DNA of 64,000 bases from Oscillospiraceae bacterium (GCA_009777475.1 WRLU01000009.1:1-64000); one strand, 5' to 3'; positions 43,322 through 52,684 are shown, counted from the first letter of the stretch. Made by a program: numbers and translations. The notes: generated by a model from the letters alone, not told the origin.

Positions 43322-45244
43322 TTACTCTATCGTCTGTCTGTCACTCGCCGGCTTCTTTACTGTCGCACCTTGCCAGACAAGGTCGCCGGATGTTACGTTG
43401 GCCATAACTTTTTGCGGATGGAATGCGCCATTAATATAAGTTTCCTTCTTTGCCTTAATTTTGCCTGCTTTGGGTCTGTATTTTGGCGGCTTAAGCTGAC
43501 CGCTTGCAATTATCTTCTTTTGCTTACTCGCTGCGGTGTAGGTAAAGGCTCCTGTGTCCGGATCCTGTTCGGCCTCGGCCTCGCGCCTGAAGAAAAAGAT
43601 TGTTCTTGTCGCCATTCCAATGCGCAGCCACGCCTGGCCATTGGTGAGCTCCGACATTGTCTTCTCTGTTGGAAACTCCCTTATGCATATACCGTTGGCA
43701 TCCCCCGGCCAAAACCTGCCGAAGCCTCTTACGTCTACCTCTTTGTCAGGCTTCCCCCTTATCGTTTGGGCAACTCCGATTTGTACGTCTTCCTTAACCG
43801 CAACGGCAGTATCCTGCCCGCTCAAAAGCCAATTGCCGGTAAAGTTGCCCCATTCGCTAGGGCTGTGCTCACCTATCTTGTAATTACGCTTCAGCTTGAG
43901 CTTCGGAAAGCGTTTTTTAATTTCCTGGAATTCTATTACCCGGGCAGTATCCGGCGGGCCATCCCTGTAGTTAGACGCAACGGTGTCTGAAATTTTCAAT
44001 CTAACGCCTTTGTTAAGAAGCCGCCTGAGAAGCTTATTGTCAAACGGCTTTTTTAGATTTTTCCACTTATCCTTGTGACAATATGATGCAATCACAAAAT
44101 CATCAGGAACATTGATACGTTCTCGTGACAGGTTGATGAAAACATCATCCTGTTCGGCTCCGTCCTCCATTCCTTTGATTATAATGTCCTTCTCGCTGTA
44201 ATCTATGCAGCACATCTCAACCACAGGGTCAGCATCAGGATTGTCTGGGCTTGGCCATATTGGCGAAGGGCTGCCCACCGCGGGCGTTGGGGTGACCTCT
44301 GGTGATGGAGTAGTAACCACAGCAGGTGTTGGGCTGATCTCAGGCGATGGGGTGATTCCAGGCGTGGGAGTAATCTCCGGCGTTGGTGTAGGCTCCGGTG
44401 TAGGGGTAATCTCGGGCGTGGGGGTAATTTCCGGTGTTGGTGTTGGTGTTGGCGTGGGTGTAGGAGTCGGAGTTGGTGTAGGGGTCGGTTCCGGTGTTGG
44501 TGTCGGCTCAGGCGTTGGGGTAATCTCGGGCGTGGGGGTCGGCCCCACAGTCGGCCCCGGGGTTGCAAACCAAGGCTCAGGCTCAAGATTGTTCTCGTCA
44601 AGAATATCAGGAATTATGATTTCCGGGTCGGGCATAGGGGTTGCATCTGGATTAGCAGGGTCACCGATTCCAACCGGACGCAAGGCTGCGGCACGGTCGC
44701 TGTCGCCCTTGAATGCCCCGCCGTTGCATGAGGAATGGGCATAGGTGTAAACTCCGGGATGGAAAATCGGCTCCATAATGCTACGCGGTGCGTATGCCAT
44801 AATGCTAGGCATATTAGTTACCGAAAGAACAAACATACTGCCCGCGCCTATTGTGACCGGGCCGCCCTGCAGAGGTATTCTCACCCATTTTTCGGCGGCC
44901 TCAGTTACGCCGCCTTGGGTGACCAGGTTGGTCCTGCCCGGCACCGGAGGCTCCCAGCCCGGAATAAACCGCTGACACTCAAACGGCGGAACTGAACCCG
45001 CAGCGGAGAAGGGGCCATAGCGGTCAACATGAAGCACGTAGCTTCTATCTGCCGCAAAGGTATACAGCTCTACCTCTGAAAAGGTAAAGTCTTTGGTTGC
45101 CGTAAATGCAACAGCCCAGGAAGAGCATCCGTGGCAGTGAAAGGTTACTGAGGCGGATGCCCCGATGGGCATAAGCAGGGCTAAAAGCGTCACAAGGGTC
45201 AGGCCTAAGGATATAACTCGTTTCTTCATACTCCATTTTTTCAT
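43322..45244 (-). CDS. Secreted protein 2 with Cys-containing head, Thr-Pro linker and the shared C-terminal domain
   Basis: A 640-residue exported protein. The signal peptide covers residues 1-33 (KKRVISLGLTLVTLLALL, ASAS). The head, residues about 35-200, begins VTFHCHGCSSW and has further cysteines; no family is recognised. A Pro/Thr/Glu linker of about 110 residues follows. The shared domain occupies residues about 345-640, with CCIDY, NLSRERINVP, LLNKGVRLKI, GFGRFWPGDANGIC and VWQGATVKKPAS at the very end. No sorting signal is seen. The ATG at 45244 follows AAAGGCG. It is downstream of secreted protein 3 on the same strand. Confidence 0.8.
   Translation of the reverse strand: MKKWSMKKRVISLGLTLVTLLALLMPIGASASVTFHCHGCSSWAVAFTATKDFTFSEVELYTFAADRSYVLHVDRYGPFSAAGSVPPFECQRFIPGWEPPVPGRTNLVTQGGVTEAAEKWVRIPLQGGPVTIGAGSMFVLSVTNMPSIMAYAPRSIMEPIFHPGVYTYAHSSCNGGAFKGDSDRAAALRPVGIGDPANPDATPMPDPEIIIPDILDENNLEPEPWFATPGPTVGPTPTPEITPTPEPTPTPEPTPTPTPTPTPTPTPTPTPEITPTPEITPTPEPTPTPEITPTPGITPSPEISPTPAVVTTPSPEVTPTPAVGSPSPIWPSPDNPDADPVVEMCCIDYSEKDIIIKGMEDGAEQDDVFINLSRERINVPDDFVIASYCHKDKWKNLKKPFDNKLLRRLLNKGVRLKISDTVASNYRDGPPDTARVIEFQEIKKRFPKLKLKRNYKIGEHSPSEWGNFTGNWLLSGQDTAVAVKEDVQIGVAQTIRGKPDKEVDVRGFGRFWPGDANGICIREFPTEKTMSELTNGQAWLRIGMATRTIFFFRREAEAEQDPDTGAFTYTAASKQKKIIASGQLKPPKYRPKAGKIKAKKETYINGAFHPQKVMANVTSGDLVWQGATVKKPASDRQTIE
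44280..44570. repeat. Thr-Pro coding low-complexity tract
   Basis: A degenerate hexamer array coding (T/S/E)-P-T-P units inside secreted protein 2. The plus strand shows long GGTGT/GGGGT repeats. Such tracts change length by slippage, so linker length may vary among strains. Confidence 0.85.
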
Positions 45245-45388
45245 AATAAACACGCCTTTCATTTTTACTTGAGTTAAGCACTCTGCTTGATTTTGCTCCC
45301 CGATAGAGGCTAATGAAATCACCGTTTGGCTTTAGCCTTAACAAATCATTCCCTTCATTGGTTGGATTATGATTTGTTTGCTTTTAGT

Positions 45389-48007
45389 TCAATCCAATGT
45401 CTGCACTGCCCCGGCTGGCTTTTTGGTCGTTGCCGCTTGCCATAGCGTTGTATTGCCCGTAACGGAAACACTCGACTTTGCAGTGTACAGCACGGCTGCC
45501 CCAGTTGTCATCACATATGTATTCCGCTTGACTGCAACAACGCCGGCCTTCAGCTTATACTTTGCCATTTTCCCTTCGCCCTTTGCGGATACCCTCAGCG
45601 GCTTGCCTCCCGGGTTGTAGGTAACTCCGTCACTGCCAAGGCCTGGGGGGGTTCGGACAAAGTAAATCGCTTTCTGTGTCCTGCCCTTGCTGCCGAGCGG
45701 TTTAAGGCAAATTCCCTGCGTATCGCCATGGCGGAAATTTCCCCAGCCCATGGAGTAGCTAACCGTTTTGCCCGCCCTGTTTTTTTCTCTGTTTACGATT
45801 TCCGCCGCGCCGACCTGAAATTGCTGCTTATACGCAAGCTCAGCAGCATTTCTCTCCTTGCCCGGCAGCCATTGACCGGGGGTGCTGGCGGTTTTATCCT
45901 CGCCTGCCTTGTAGTTGACAGTCATCTTCAATTTTGAGCTGTCCCTCCCATTGATCCGGGGAAATGTGACTGTACCAATGGAGCTTCCTCTATTATCAGT
46001 TACGGCAATCTGCAATTCCAGGGGCTTATTCAACAGCTTGGAAAAGTTGTTCTTTCCTGTGGACGTACTGCTGTTGAAGGGATTTGAATCACTCTCCATA
46101 GGGATGGATCTTCTTGCGATAGACTTCCATGTCCCCCCGCCATTGACGCTGTAAGCGGTGACAGCATACCCAGCAGGGAGCTGAACGCGTTCCTGCGTAA
46201 GATTAACCGCGAATCTTGCATCAGCCGTTCCGCCTATAGACCCGGGTATAATTATGTCAATCCCGCCGTAGGCTATGCAGCAGCTGCCGTCTATGCAGCC
46301 AGCCGGGCTGTCCTTGCGGAAAAAAGGATAGCCATCGTTGACCGCTGGGTCTATATCCCAAACAGTGCTGAAATTAAAGGCCGGAAAGTTAGCCTTGTCT
46401 TTCATTTCAGCGGGAGTCAGGGGTATTGCAGAGCTATTGTCTGTGGTTACGCCGGCTGACGAATAATATGAAGTGGCAATCATTCTTGTTTTGATGTTGC
46501 GGTCTCCGCTGATGCCGCCGCTGGAGCCGGAGTAAATATCAACCGTCCCTGAGCTGTAGCAGAAGCTGATGAAGGCTTTGTCTCTGACATCCCCGCAAAT
46601 ACCGCCGATAAACCCACTCCACGAAACGGCAAGAGAGCCGGCATTGTAGCAATGCTTCACCACACCGTTATGATTGTACCCCGCAATGCCGCCCAGTCTT
46701 CCATCATTAACTCTGACGTCTCCTTTATTGAAGCTGCGAATTATTGACCCTTCTCTATTCGCACCGCTGATCCCGCCAACATAGTTATTCGCGAATGTGC
46801 GGGAAAGGTGGTCCAGATCAATATCAGCGGCATTCCAGCAGCTGATAATAGTGGCACCATTAATGTTCCTTCCGCTGATTCCCCCGACCTCAATACCCCT
46901 GCGCGTATTAATGTGGATAAATCCTGTGCTGTAGCAATTGTTTATTATGCTCCCGGTATTTACTCCGGCGATTCCGCCTACTCTTGCATCTCTTGTTTCA
47001 GATGTTGCAGTAATGAGAATATCCTCCAAAGCGAGATTCCTGATCTCAGCCCTACGGACTGTCCCAAACAGACCTGCTATTGCGTCACGTGCAGGGAAAT
47101 CTCTGATAGTCATATCGAAAACCGAATAGCCCTGGCCGTCAAGAATACCGGTGAACACATCAATAGGTATCCAGTCATTTCCTAGAACAATGTCACTGGA
47201 GAGATAATACTTGCCACCCGGATTATGCCTTATGTCACTAAGCTGCTCCTCATTGCTTATTTCTATGTAATCGCCAAAATTTACTAAATTCTCAATTGGC
47301 ACTATGGGGGCTATGAACTCTTCAGACCCGCCGCCTGTCTGGGGCAGGTATTGAAAAAGAGAGTCAGGGTCGGTCATGGAAGAGAAGGATGAAAAATAAT
47401 CCTGCCACCCCGGGATACTTGCATCAGGATCCCAGCCCATTCTGTTGTAGTAGCAGGCAATCCCTACCAATGATGCATTGGAGCTTATATCCAGACACCT
47501 CAGCCTGTTGGCCTGACACAGAATGAACCGCAGGGCAGGATTGCCGCTCACATCCAAAGAGTCCAGCAGATTGCCGGAACAGTCGAGGTACGACAGCTTG
47601 GCGTTAGAGCCTATGTCCAGGGCTGACAGCTTGTTGTTTTGGCAGTATAGATACGTCAATTCGGAGAGCGCGCTTAAATCAAGCTCAGTGAGGTTATTTC
47701 CAGGACAGGTAAGGGACACAAGGGAGGTGAAATGCTCTATCCCCTCGAGACTGTAAATCTCCAAGTTTGGCATATTCAGGAATGTTATGTCCTTGACATC
47801 ATCGGAGGCAATCACATAGCCCGCATCCTGCCCTATACGCCCCAGTACATGCGCGTAAAAACTAGGATCCTGTATAATGCTGCCGGCCGGCGGTTCAAAA
47901 TCACTCGCCAGGGAGAGAGGCAACACCCCTCCCGGCAACAAGGCAGTCAGCATTGCTACAATCAGCACCAGCGCGGCCAGACTCTTTGTACGTTTCTTTT
48001 TCATCAT
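45389..48007 (-). CDS. Secreted protein 3: leucine-rich repeats, GLUG repeats and the shared C-terminal domain
   Basis: An 872-residue exported protein. A signal peptide lies in residues 1-36. Internalin-like leucine-rich repeats (LTELDLSALSELTYLYC, 21-residue spacing) occupy about residues 70-200. A GLUG/beta-helix region follows (VGGIAGVNTGSI, VGGISGRN, LGGIAGYNHNG, SGGISGD; about 255-555). The shared domain spans 576-872 (CCIAY, NLTQERVQLP, GWGNFRHGDTQGIC, LWQAATTKKPA). Such repeats usually bind proteins or glycans outside the cell. The ATG at 48007 follows AAAAGGGG. No membrane anchor is visible. Confidence 0.82.
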   Translation of the reverse strand: MMKKKRTKSLAALVLIVAMLTALLPGGVLPLSLASDFEPPAGSIIQDPSFYAHVLGRIGQDAGYVIASDDVKDITFLNMPNLEIYSLEGIEHFTSLVSLTCPGNNLTELDLSALSELTYLYCQNNKLSALDIGSNAKLSYLDCSGNLLDSLDVSGNPALRFILCQANRLRCLDISSNASLVGIACYYNRMGWDPDASIPGWQDYFSSFSSMTDPDSLFQYLPQTGGGSEEFIAPIVPIENLVNFGDYIEISNEEQLSDIRHNPGGKYYLSSDIVLGNDWIPIDVFTGILDGQGYSVFDMTIRDFPARDAIAGLFGTVRRAEIRNLALEDILITATSETRDARVGGIAGVNTGSIINNCYSTGFIHINTRRGIEVGGISGRNINGATIISCWNAADIDLDHLSRTFANNYVGGISGANREGSIIRSFNKGDVRVNDGRLGGIAGYNHNGVVKHCYNAGSLAVSWSGFIGGICGDVRDKAFISFCYSSGTVDIYSGSSGGISGDRNIKTRMIATSYYSSAGVTTDNSSAIPLTPAEMKDKANFPAFNFSTVWDIDPAVNDGYPFFRKDSPAGCIDGSCCIAYGGIDIIIPGSIGGTADARFAVNLTQERVQLPAGYAVTAYSVNGGGTWKSIARRSIPMESDSNPFNSSTSTGKNNFSKLLNKPLELQIAVTDNRGSSIGTVTFPRINGRDSSKLKMTVNYKAGEDKTASTPGQWLPGKERNAAELAYKQQFQVGAAEIVNREKNRAGKTVSYSMGWGNFRHGDTQGICLKPLGSKGRTQKAIYFVRTPPGLGSDGVTYNPGGKPLRVSAKGEGKMAKYKLKAGVVAVKRNTYVMTTGAAVLYTAKSSVSVTGNTTLWQAATTKKPAGAVQTLD

Positions 48008-48716
48008 TGAAAACAACCCCTTTTCTATATCAGGCACTTTTTACGCCTTACTACATATATCGAAAATGATTTAAGAATACTTTAGCGTTTTTAGAAAATT
48101 TTTTTAGACCCCGGAACAGCTCTTCCTCTGCAACATTGCAGCACTCAATAAAAAAAGTCAATAGCTTTTGCAAAAGTGGTAGCTCAAACGGCAGAAACGG
48201 TCACATCAGCGTGTGGTTTTAAACGTAGATTTCATGGGAAAGACCTCCTAAAATTTTTTTGCTTTTCAGCTGACTACAGCATAGCACACCTAGAATCGTT
48301 TGTGTTGATTTTGGCACAAAAAGCGTTCTGACGGCACGAATGACATAGTTTTTCATGTTGCACTGCATTTCGTGCCACCAGGATGCCTTTTATGCCAAAG
48401 TCCAAATAAATACAGCAAAAAAATAAAATCGAAAGTTTGGAGATTTCATTGTATACTTCACACAACTTCCCTGCCTACCATTATGCTATGTACTGTCTCT
48501 TATGTCAATAATTTTTTAGTTTCGTGCGTAAGTTTGTTGATATCCAACAACATGTACATAACATAGTTGTGCAACTTCACTAGCCGCCAGAGAGTTAGAT
48601 TCAGATATAAGCCTACCATAAGCGCGTAAGATATATCTGTAGATTAAAAAAGCCCCATCTCACGATAAACGGTGAAATGGGACCTTTGGATGATGCTATA
48701 TAGGATTAAGCTGCAA
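48008..48716. other. Intergenic region between mreB and the secreted protein genes
   Basis: About 700 bp, AT-rich, without a convincing gene; a 63-codon minus-strand frame (48274-48465) has no ribosome binding site or motif. It holds the mreB terminator at its right end, and small palindromes around 48534-48550 (TTGTTG/CAACAA) and 48602-48639 (CAGATATA/TATATCTG). The promoter of the secreted proteins should lie at the left end but is not clear. Confidence 0.45.
48646..48683 (-). terminator. Terminator after mreB
   Basis: On the minus strand a 12-bp stem (48672-48683 with 48652-48663, two G-T pairs) is followed by T6 (A6 at 48646-48651 on the plus strand). Confidence 0.85.
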
Positions 48717-49748
48717 TCAGATTCTCATCTGTCTCTTTCTGGAGAGATTGATCGTCCCATCCTGCATATCATCCAGCATATCTAATGATTTGCCGGTGCC
48801 GTATGCAACGCAGGAAACTGCCTCATCCACCACATTAGTAGAAATGCCGGTCTTGCTTTCAACTAATTTATCCAACCCCCATACAAGGCTGCCGCCGCCC
48901 GTCATAATAATGCCATTGGTCGCAAGATCCACAACCAGCTCCGGCGGGGTAGATTCTAAAACGCTGTGTATCGTTTCGACAATACGAGACGATACCTCCT
49001 CAAAAGCCTCCATCATCTCATTGGAGGTAACGGTAAATATTCTGGGAAGTCCTGTGAGCAGACAGCGACCCTTGGCCTCAATTTCCTTGGTCTCCGGTCT
49101 GGGGAAGACACAGCCGATATTGATTTTAAGCTCCTCGGCTGTTCTCTCGCCTATAAGAACATTATGCTTGCGGCGGATATATTTGATAATGGCCTCGTCA
49201 AACTGGTCCCCGGCAATTTTTATTGAGTTGCTCTCAACAATGCCCGACAGTGAAATAACCGCCACATCAGTCGTACCCCCGCCTATATCCACCACCATGT
49301 GGCCGTTAGGCTTTGTTATATCCACACCCGCACCAATCGCCGCCGCAATAGGCTCCTCTATTAAATAGACCTTTCTGGCACCGGCGTTCATCCCGGCATC
49401 AATTACGGCACGCTCCTCGACCTCGGTAATGCCTGATGGCACACATATTACCAGGCGTGGCCTGACAAGCCTAAAACCTGTTACTTTATTCAAAAACTCC
49501 TTAATCATACGCTCTGTCATTTCAAAGTCCGAAATAACACCCTCCGACAGCGGGCGCATGGCAACAATATTTCCTGGGGTACGCCCTAACATTTTTTGGG
49601 CATCAGTGCCCACCTTAAGGAGCTTGCCGTTATTTTTGTCAATAGCAACAACAGAAGGCTCCCTTAGCACTATCCCCTTCCCTTTAACGTACACCAATAT
49701 GCTGGCAGTACCTAAATCCAGTCCAATATCCCGCGAAATAAACGACAT
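48717..49748 (-). CDS. mreB: MreB/Mbl-type rod-shape actin homologue
   Basis: A 343-residue bacterial actin that organises lateral wall synthesis. It shows DIGLDLGTASILVYVKGKGIVLREPSVVA, VVDIGGGTTDVAVISL near residue 160, and IIMTGGGSLVWGLD near 290. Mbl or MreBH is possible, since no mreC/mreD follows and the gene is alone, as for Mbl. The ATG at 49748 follows GAGAGG. Confidence 0.9.
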   Translation of the reverse strand: MSFISRDIGLDLGTASILVYVKGKGIVLREPSVVAIDKNNGKLLKVGTDAQKMLGRTPGNIVAMRPLSEGVISDFEMTERMIKEFLNKVTGFRLVRPRLVICVPSGITEVEERAVIDAGMNAGARKVYLIEEPIAAAIGAGVDITKPNGHMVVDIGGGTTDVAVISLSGIVESNSIKIAGDQFDEAIIKYIRRKHNVLIGERTAEELKINIGCVFPRPETKEIEAKGRCLLTGLPRIFTVTSNEMMEAFEEVSSRIVETIHSVLESTPPELVVDLATNGIIMTGGGSLVWGLDKLVESKTGISTNVVDEAVSCVAYGTGKSLDMLDDMQDGTINLSRKRQMRI

Positions 49749-49796
49749 AATAAACACCTCTCACATTCACTCTTGAGTTTCTGTCCTCTTCAGTGT

Positions 49797-49825
49797 ATTA
49801 TACATCCTCAGGACAGGCATTTCAA
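49797..49825 (-). promoter_or_regulatory. Promoter of mreB
   Basis: On the minus strand TTGAAA (49820-49825) and TATAAT (49797-49802) are spaced by 17 bp, about 50 bp before the start codon. Confidence 0.7.
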
Positions 49826-49870
49826 CACAAATCATAAAATTTTATTTTGAAGCAACAGGGGAGGATTGTT

Positions 49871-50443
49871 ATGATAACATGGGAACAGCTCGAATATGAC
49901 TGCAAAAGCTGCCGCCGCTGTGCCTTGGCGGAAACCCGCACAAATGTAGTTTTCGGCACCGGAAGCCGCAATGCTGAGGTTCTTTTTGTTGGCGAAGGTC
50001 CCGGCAGGGATGAGGATTTGAAGGGTGAGCCGTTTGTCGGGCGGGCAGGAAAGCTTTTGGATGAAATGCTTGCTGTCATCGGACTTGACCGTACAAAAAT
50101 CTACATTGCAAACATGGTTAAATGCCGTCCTCCGGATAACCGTGACCCGCTTAACATAGAGCAGGATGAATGCATCGGCTGGCTGCGCAGCCAAACCGCC
50201 CTTTTGAATCCGAAAATTATTGTTGCCCTCGGGCGTGTGGCTGCGGCACGGCTTATCAGGCCAGACCTCAAAATAACCGCCGAGCACGGCAGATGGGTTC
50301 AGAAAAAGGCCTGTTGGATGACAGCCATATATCATCCGGCGTATTTACTGCGTGATGGGCGTAAAAAACCCGAGACGTATGAGGATTTGCGTTCAATTGA
50401 GAATAAAATCCGGGAGCTTTGCACGAATACGGAGCTGGAATAA
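49871..50443 (+). CDS. Type-4 (family 4) uracil-DNA glycosylase
   Basis: A 190-residue Fe-S uracil-DNA glycosylase that removes uracil from DNA. It shows CKSCRRCALAETRTNVVFG at the N-terminus (two cluster cysteines), the catalytic/uracil-binding GEGPGRDEDLKGEPFVGRAG region near residue 38, NMVKCRPPDNRDP near 80, and a final YHPAYLLRD with the catalytic His. GGGGAGGA supports the ATG at 49871. It is divergent from mreB. Confidence 0.92.
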   Translation: MITWEQLEYDCKSCRRCALAETRTNVVFGTGSRNAEVLFVGEGPGRDEDLKGEPFVGRAGKLLDEMLAVIGLDRTKIYIANMVKCRPPDNRDPLNIEQDECIGWLRSQTALLNPKIIVALGRVAAARLIRPDLKITAEHGRWVQKKACWMTAIYHPAYLLRDGRKKPETYEDLRSIENKIRELCTNTELE

Positions 50444-50572
50444 ATTTATTAAAATGCAGCTTTTGGCGCCTGATAGCACGTTTCCGGCATCCTCCAAAAC
50501 GGTTTGATTAGCACTATCACTTCCGATTGCTCATATAATGCAAGGTAGCATTAATAAATGGGAGTGGTTAGG

Positions 50573-51214
50573 ATGGTTTGGCTGATCCTTGCACTGGAGG
50601 CCGCCGTGATTGCGGCATCGCTGTCTATTGATACATTTGCGGCGGCATTCGCCTACGGCTGTAAAAAAATAAAAATCCCACTGCCATCGGTTTGCGTAAT
50701 CAACCTAATATGCACCTGTGTAGCAGGAGTCTCGCTCCTGTTTGGCTCGTTGCTCGCACAATACATTCCCGGTTGGTTTGCAACAGGCATTTCGTTTGCC
50801 GTGCTGCTTCTTATAGGGATGGCAAAGCTGTTTGACAGCATGACAAAGGCTATTATCCGGAAACACGCCCAATTTGACAAAGAATTTGAGCTGTCGCTGT
50901 TCAATTTCAAGTTTATCATGCGCCTGTATGCCGACCCGGAGGCCGCCGATGTGGATGTTTCGGAAAGCATTTCCCCCAAGGAAGCGGCGGCATTGGCTTT
51001 TTCCCTCTCGTTAGACGGCTTAGCGGTGGGTTTCAGCGCGGCACTCATTGGCATTAGCCCATTGGCTGTTATTATTTTTTCTCTGGCAATGGGATTTATC
51101 GCACTCTTGCTCGGCATATGGACAGGCAACAAGGCAGCAGATAAGCTGCCCTTCAACATTTCCTGGATAGCAGGCGCGGTTCTGATCGGGCTGGCTGTAA
51201 TGAAGCTGGTTTAG
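50573..51214 (+). CDS. ytaF: Sporulation membrane protein YtaF (MntP-like)
   Basis: A 213-residue polytopic protein with a duplicated LSID/LSLD motif: SLSIDTFAAAFAYG near residue 17 and SLSLDGLAVGFSAAL near 143, each in a group of three membrane helices. This is the MntP/YtaF pattern; YtaF is linked to sporulation in Bacillus, with possible metal export activity. The start at 50573 fits GGGAGTGG upstream; an ATG at 50558 is an alternative. It is convergent with thiI. Confidence 0.83.
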   Translation: MVWLILALEAAVIAASLSIDTFAAAFAYGCKKIKIPLPSVCVINLICTCVAGVSLLFGSLLAQYIPGWFATGISFAVLLLIGMAKLFDSMTKAIIRKHAQFDKEFELSLFNFKFIMRLYADPEAADVDVSESISPKEAAALAFSLSLDGLAVGFSAALIGISPLAVIIFSLAMGFIALLLGIWTGNKAADKLPFNISWIAGAVLIGLAVMKLV

Positions 51215-51244
51215 CAGGTGTATAAAATGCCCGGTTCGCTTCCT

Positions 51245-52414
51245 CTAGTCCTGCTTCGGGATTTTAACACACTCTACATCATAAACCGCCGTTTTTTCCA
51301 ACCCCTCCAGTTCACAGTTAGACTCAAAATGCTCGATTTTTTCAAGGCGGGGCTTTGTTTTGGGGTGCCTTGGGGTAAAAACGCTGCAACAGTCTTCGTG
51401 AGGAAGAATTGAGGTTTCATATGTTCCGATTTTACGTGATGTTGTTACGGTTTCCTCTTTATCCTCACCGATAAGAGGACGGAAAACCGGAATGGGCGAG
51501 GCTGCATCCGCAACCGAGATTGCCTCTAATGTCTGGCTTGCAACCTGACCCAAGCTGTCTCCTGTAATTAGCGCACCGGATTGGGTGTTTTCTGCGATTT
51601 TCGCGCTTATCCTCATCATGCTCCGGCGCATTAATAGGGTAAAAACATCCTCCGGGGCTTTTTTTCGGATTTGCTCCTGTATTGCGGTAAACGAGACTAC
51701 CCTGAGGGTCAATTGACCTGTCCAAACCGAAAGCAGCTCCGCAAGCTTAATCACCTTGTCCTTTGCCTCTGGTGAGGTGTATGGGTAGCTGTAAAAATGC
51801 ACAGGCATCAGTTCTATGCCCCGCCGCGCCATCCGCCAGCCGGCAACCGGGCTGTCTATACCTCCGGAGAGGAGCAATACCGCCCTTCCGGCTGTTCCCG
51901 CCGGAAGCCCGCCTGCCCCAGGAGAGGCTTTCAAGTGCAGATAGGCATGATTTTCCCTGATTTCTGCCCAAACTATCTCCTCGGGCGTTTTAACATCTAC
52001 CTTCAGGTGCGGAAACTCTTCAAGAATTGCCTGCCCTAATTCGGCGCATATTTGCGGCGATGTAAGCGGAAAGCTTTTGTTGGCGCGCCGGGCCTCCGCT
52101 TTAAAGGTTTTTACCCTGTTGAGTCTCGTTAGCCGGGGTATTTCCCGGCGCAGGGCATCAAGGCTCTGCTCGCATTGAATCGCTATTGACAGAGCGGCAA
52201 TGCCAAATACCTTCCCTGCCTCCTCAAATGCCCCTGTCATATCACAGCTGTGGTCTTTAGCACGGACATAAATCGTAGACTGCCGGCTTTCAACCGAGAA
52301 CTCGCCATATCTAGCAACGCAGGAAGCCACAGAGGACAGCAATTTATTTTCAAAGGCACGCCTGTTAAGCCCTTTGAGTACAATCTCACCCATTTTCAAA
52401 AGTAGTATTTCCAC
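51245..52414 (-). CDS. thiI: tRNA 4-thiouridine synthase ThiI
   Basis: A 389-residue ThiI that adenylates U8 of tRNA and inserts sulfur. It starts VEILLLKMGEIVLKGLNRRAFE, followed by a ferredoxin-like and THUMP domain (to about residue 160) and a pyrophosphatase loop LLLSGGIDSPVAGW near residue 180. The rhodanese domain of enterobacterial ThiI is absent, as normal in Firmicutes. The GTG at 52414 is preferred: GGGGGG is correctly spaced and the family starts here. The cysteine desulfurase at 7-8 kb is a candidate sulfur donor. Confidence 0.92.
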   Translation of the reverse strand: MEILLLKMGEIVLKGLNRRAFENKLLSSVASCVARYGEFSVESRQSTIYVRAKDHSCDMTGAFEEAGKVFGIAALSIAIQCEQSLDALRREIPRLTRLNRVKTFKAEARRANKSFPLTSPQICAELGQAILEEFPHLKVDVKTPEEIVWAEIRENHAYLHLKASPGAGGLPAGTAGRAVLLLSGGIDSPVAGWRMARRGIELMPVHFYSYPYTSPEAKDKVIKLAELLSVWTGQLTLRVVSFTAIQEQIRKKAPEDVFTLLMRRSMMRISAKIAENTQSGALITGDSLGQVASQTLEAISVADAASPIPVFRPLIGEDKEETVTTSRKIGTYETSILPHEDCCSVFTPRHPKTKPRLEKIEHFESNCELEGLEKTAVYDVECVKIPKQD

Positions 52415-52655
52415 GTTTAGCCCCCCAAAAACCAACATTGCTTTAATCGCCATTCTATATTAAAACACCCATTTTGTCAATTTTCTTATAAGCTGGGATA
52501 TTCGGCGTTTCTTATGAAATTTAGAATCTGTTCAGCTTAGAGGGACGGATTCTAAGATGCGAGCAAATAATTTAGGGTTTTTACTGCTTGCGCCGCTACG
52601 ATTTAATTCCCGGAGATTTTAAAAATTTAATTTTAAAATTTTTTCAAAAAAACTC

Positions 52656-52684
52656 TTGCAAGCTTAATTAGGAAATAGTATACT
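52656..52684 (+). promoter_or_regulatory. Promoter of acpP
   Basis: TTGCAA at 52656-52661 and TATACT at 52679-52684 with 17-bp spacing, 42 bp before the start codon. Confidence 0.65.

Noticed and set aside
44205-44744. Gly/Val-rich 179-residue frame on the plus strand
   Set aside because: It is the mirror reading of the Thr-Pro linker of secreted protein 2 and has no ribosome binding site.
45340-45378. Terminator between secreted proteins 3 and 2
   Set aside because: A 10-bp dyad (AACAAATCAT with ATGATTTGTT) exists, but on the minus strand no T run follows it, so termination there is uncertain.
48274-48465. 63-codon Cys-rich minus-strand frame upstream of secreted protein 3
   Set aside because: No ribosome binding site and no family match; the region looks like ordinary AT-rich intergenic DNA.
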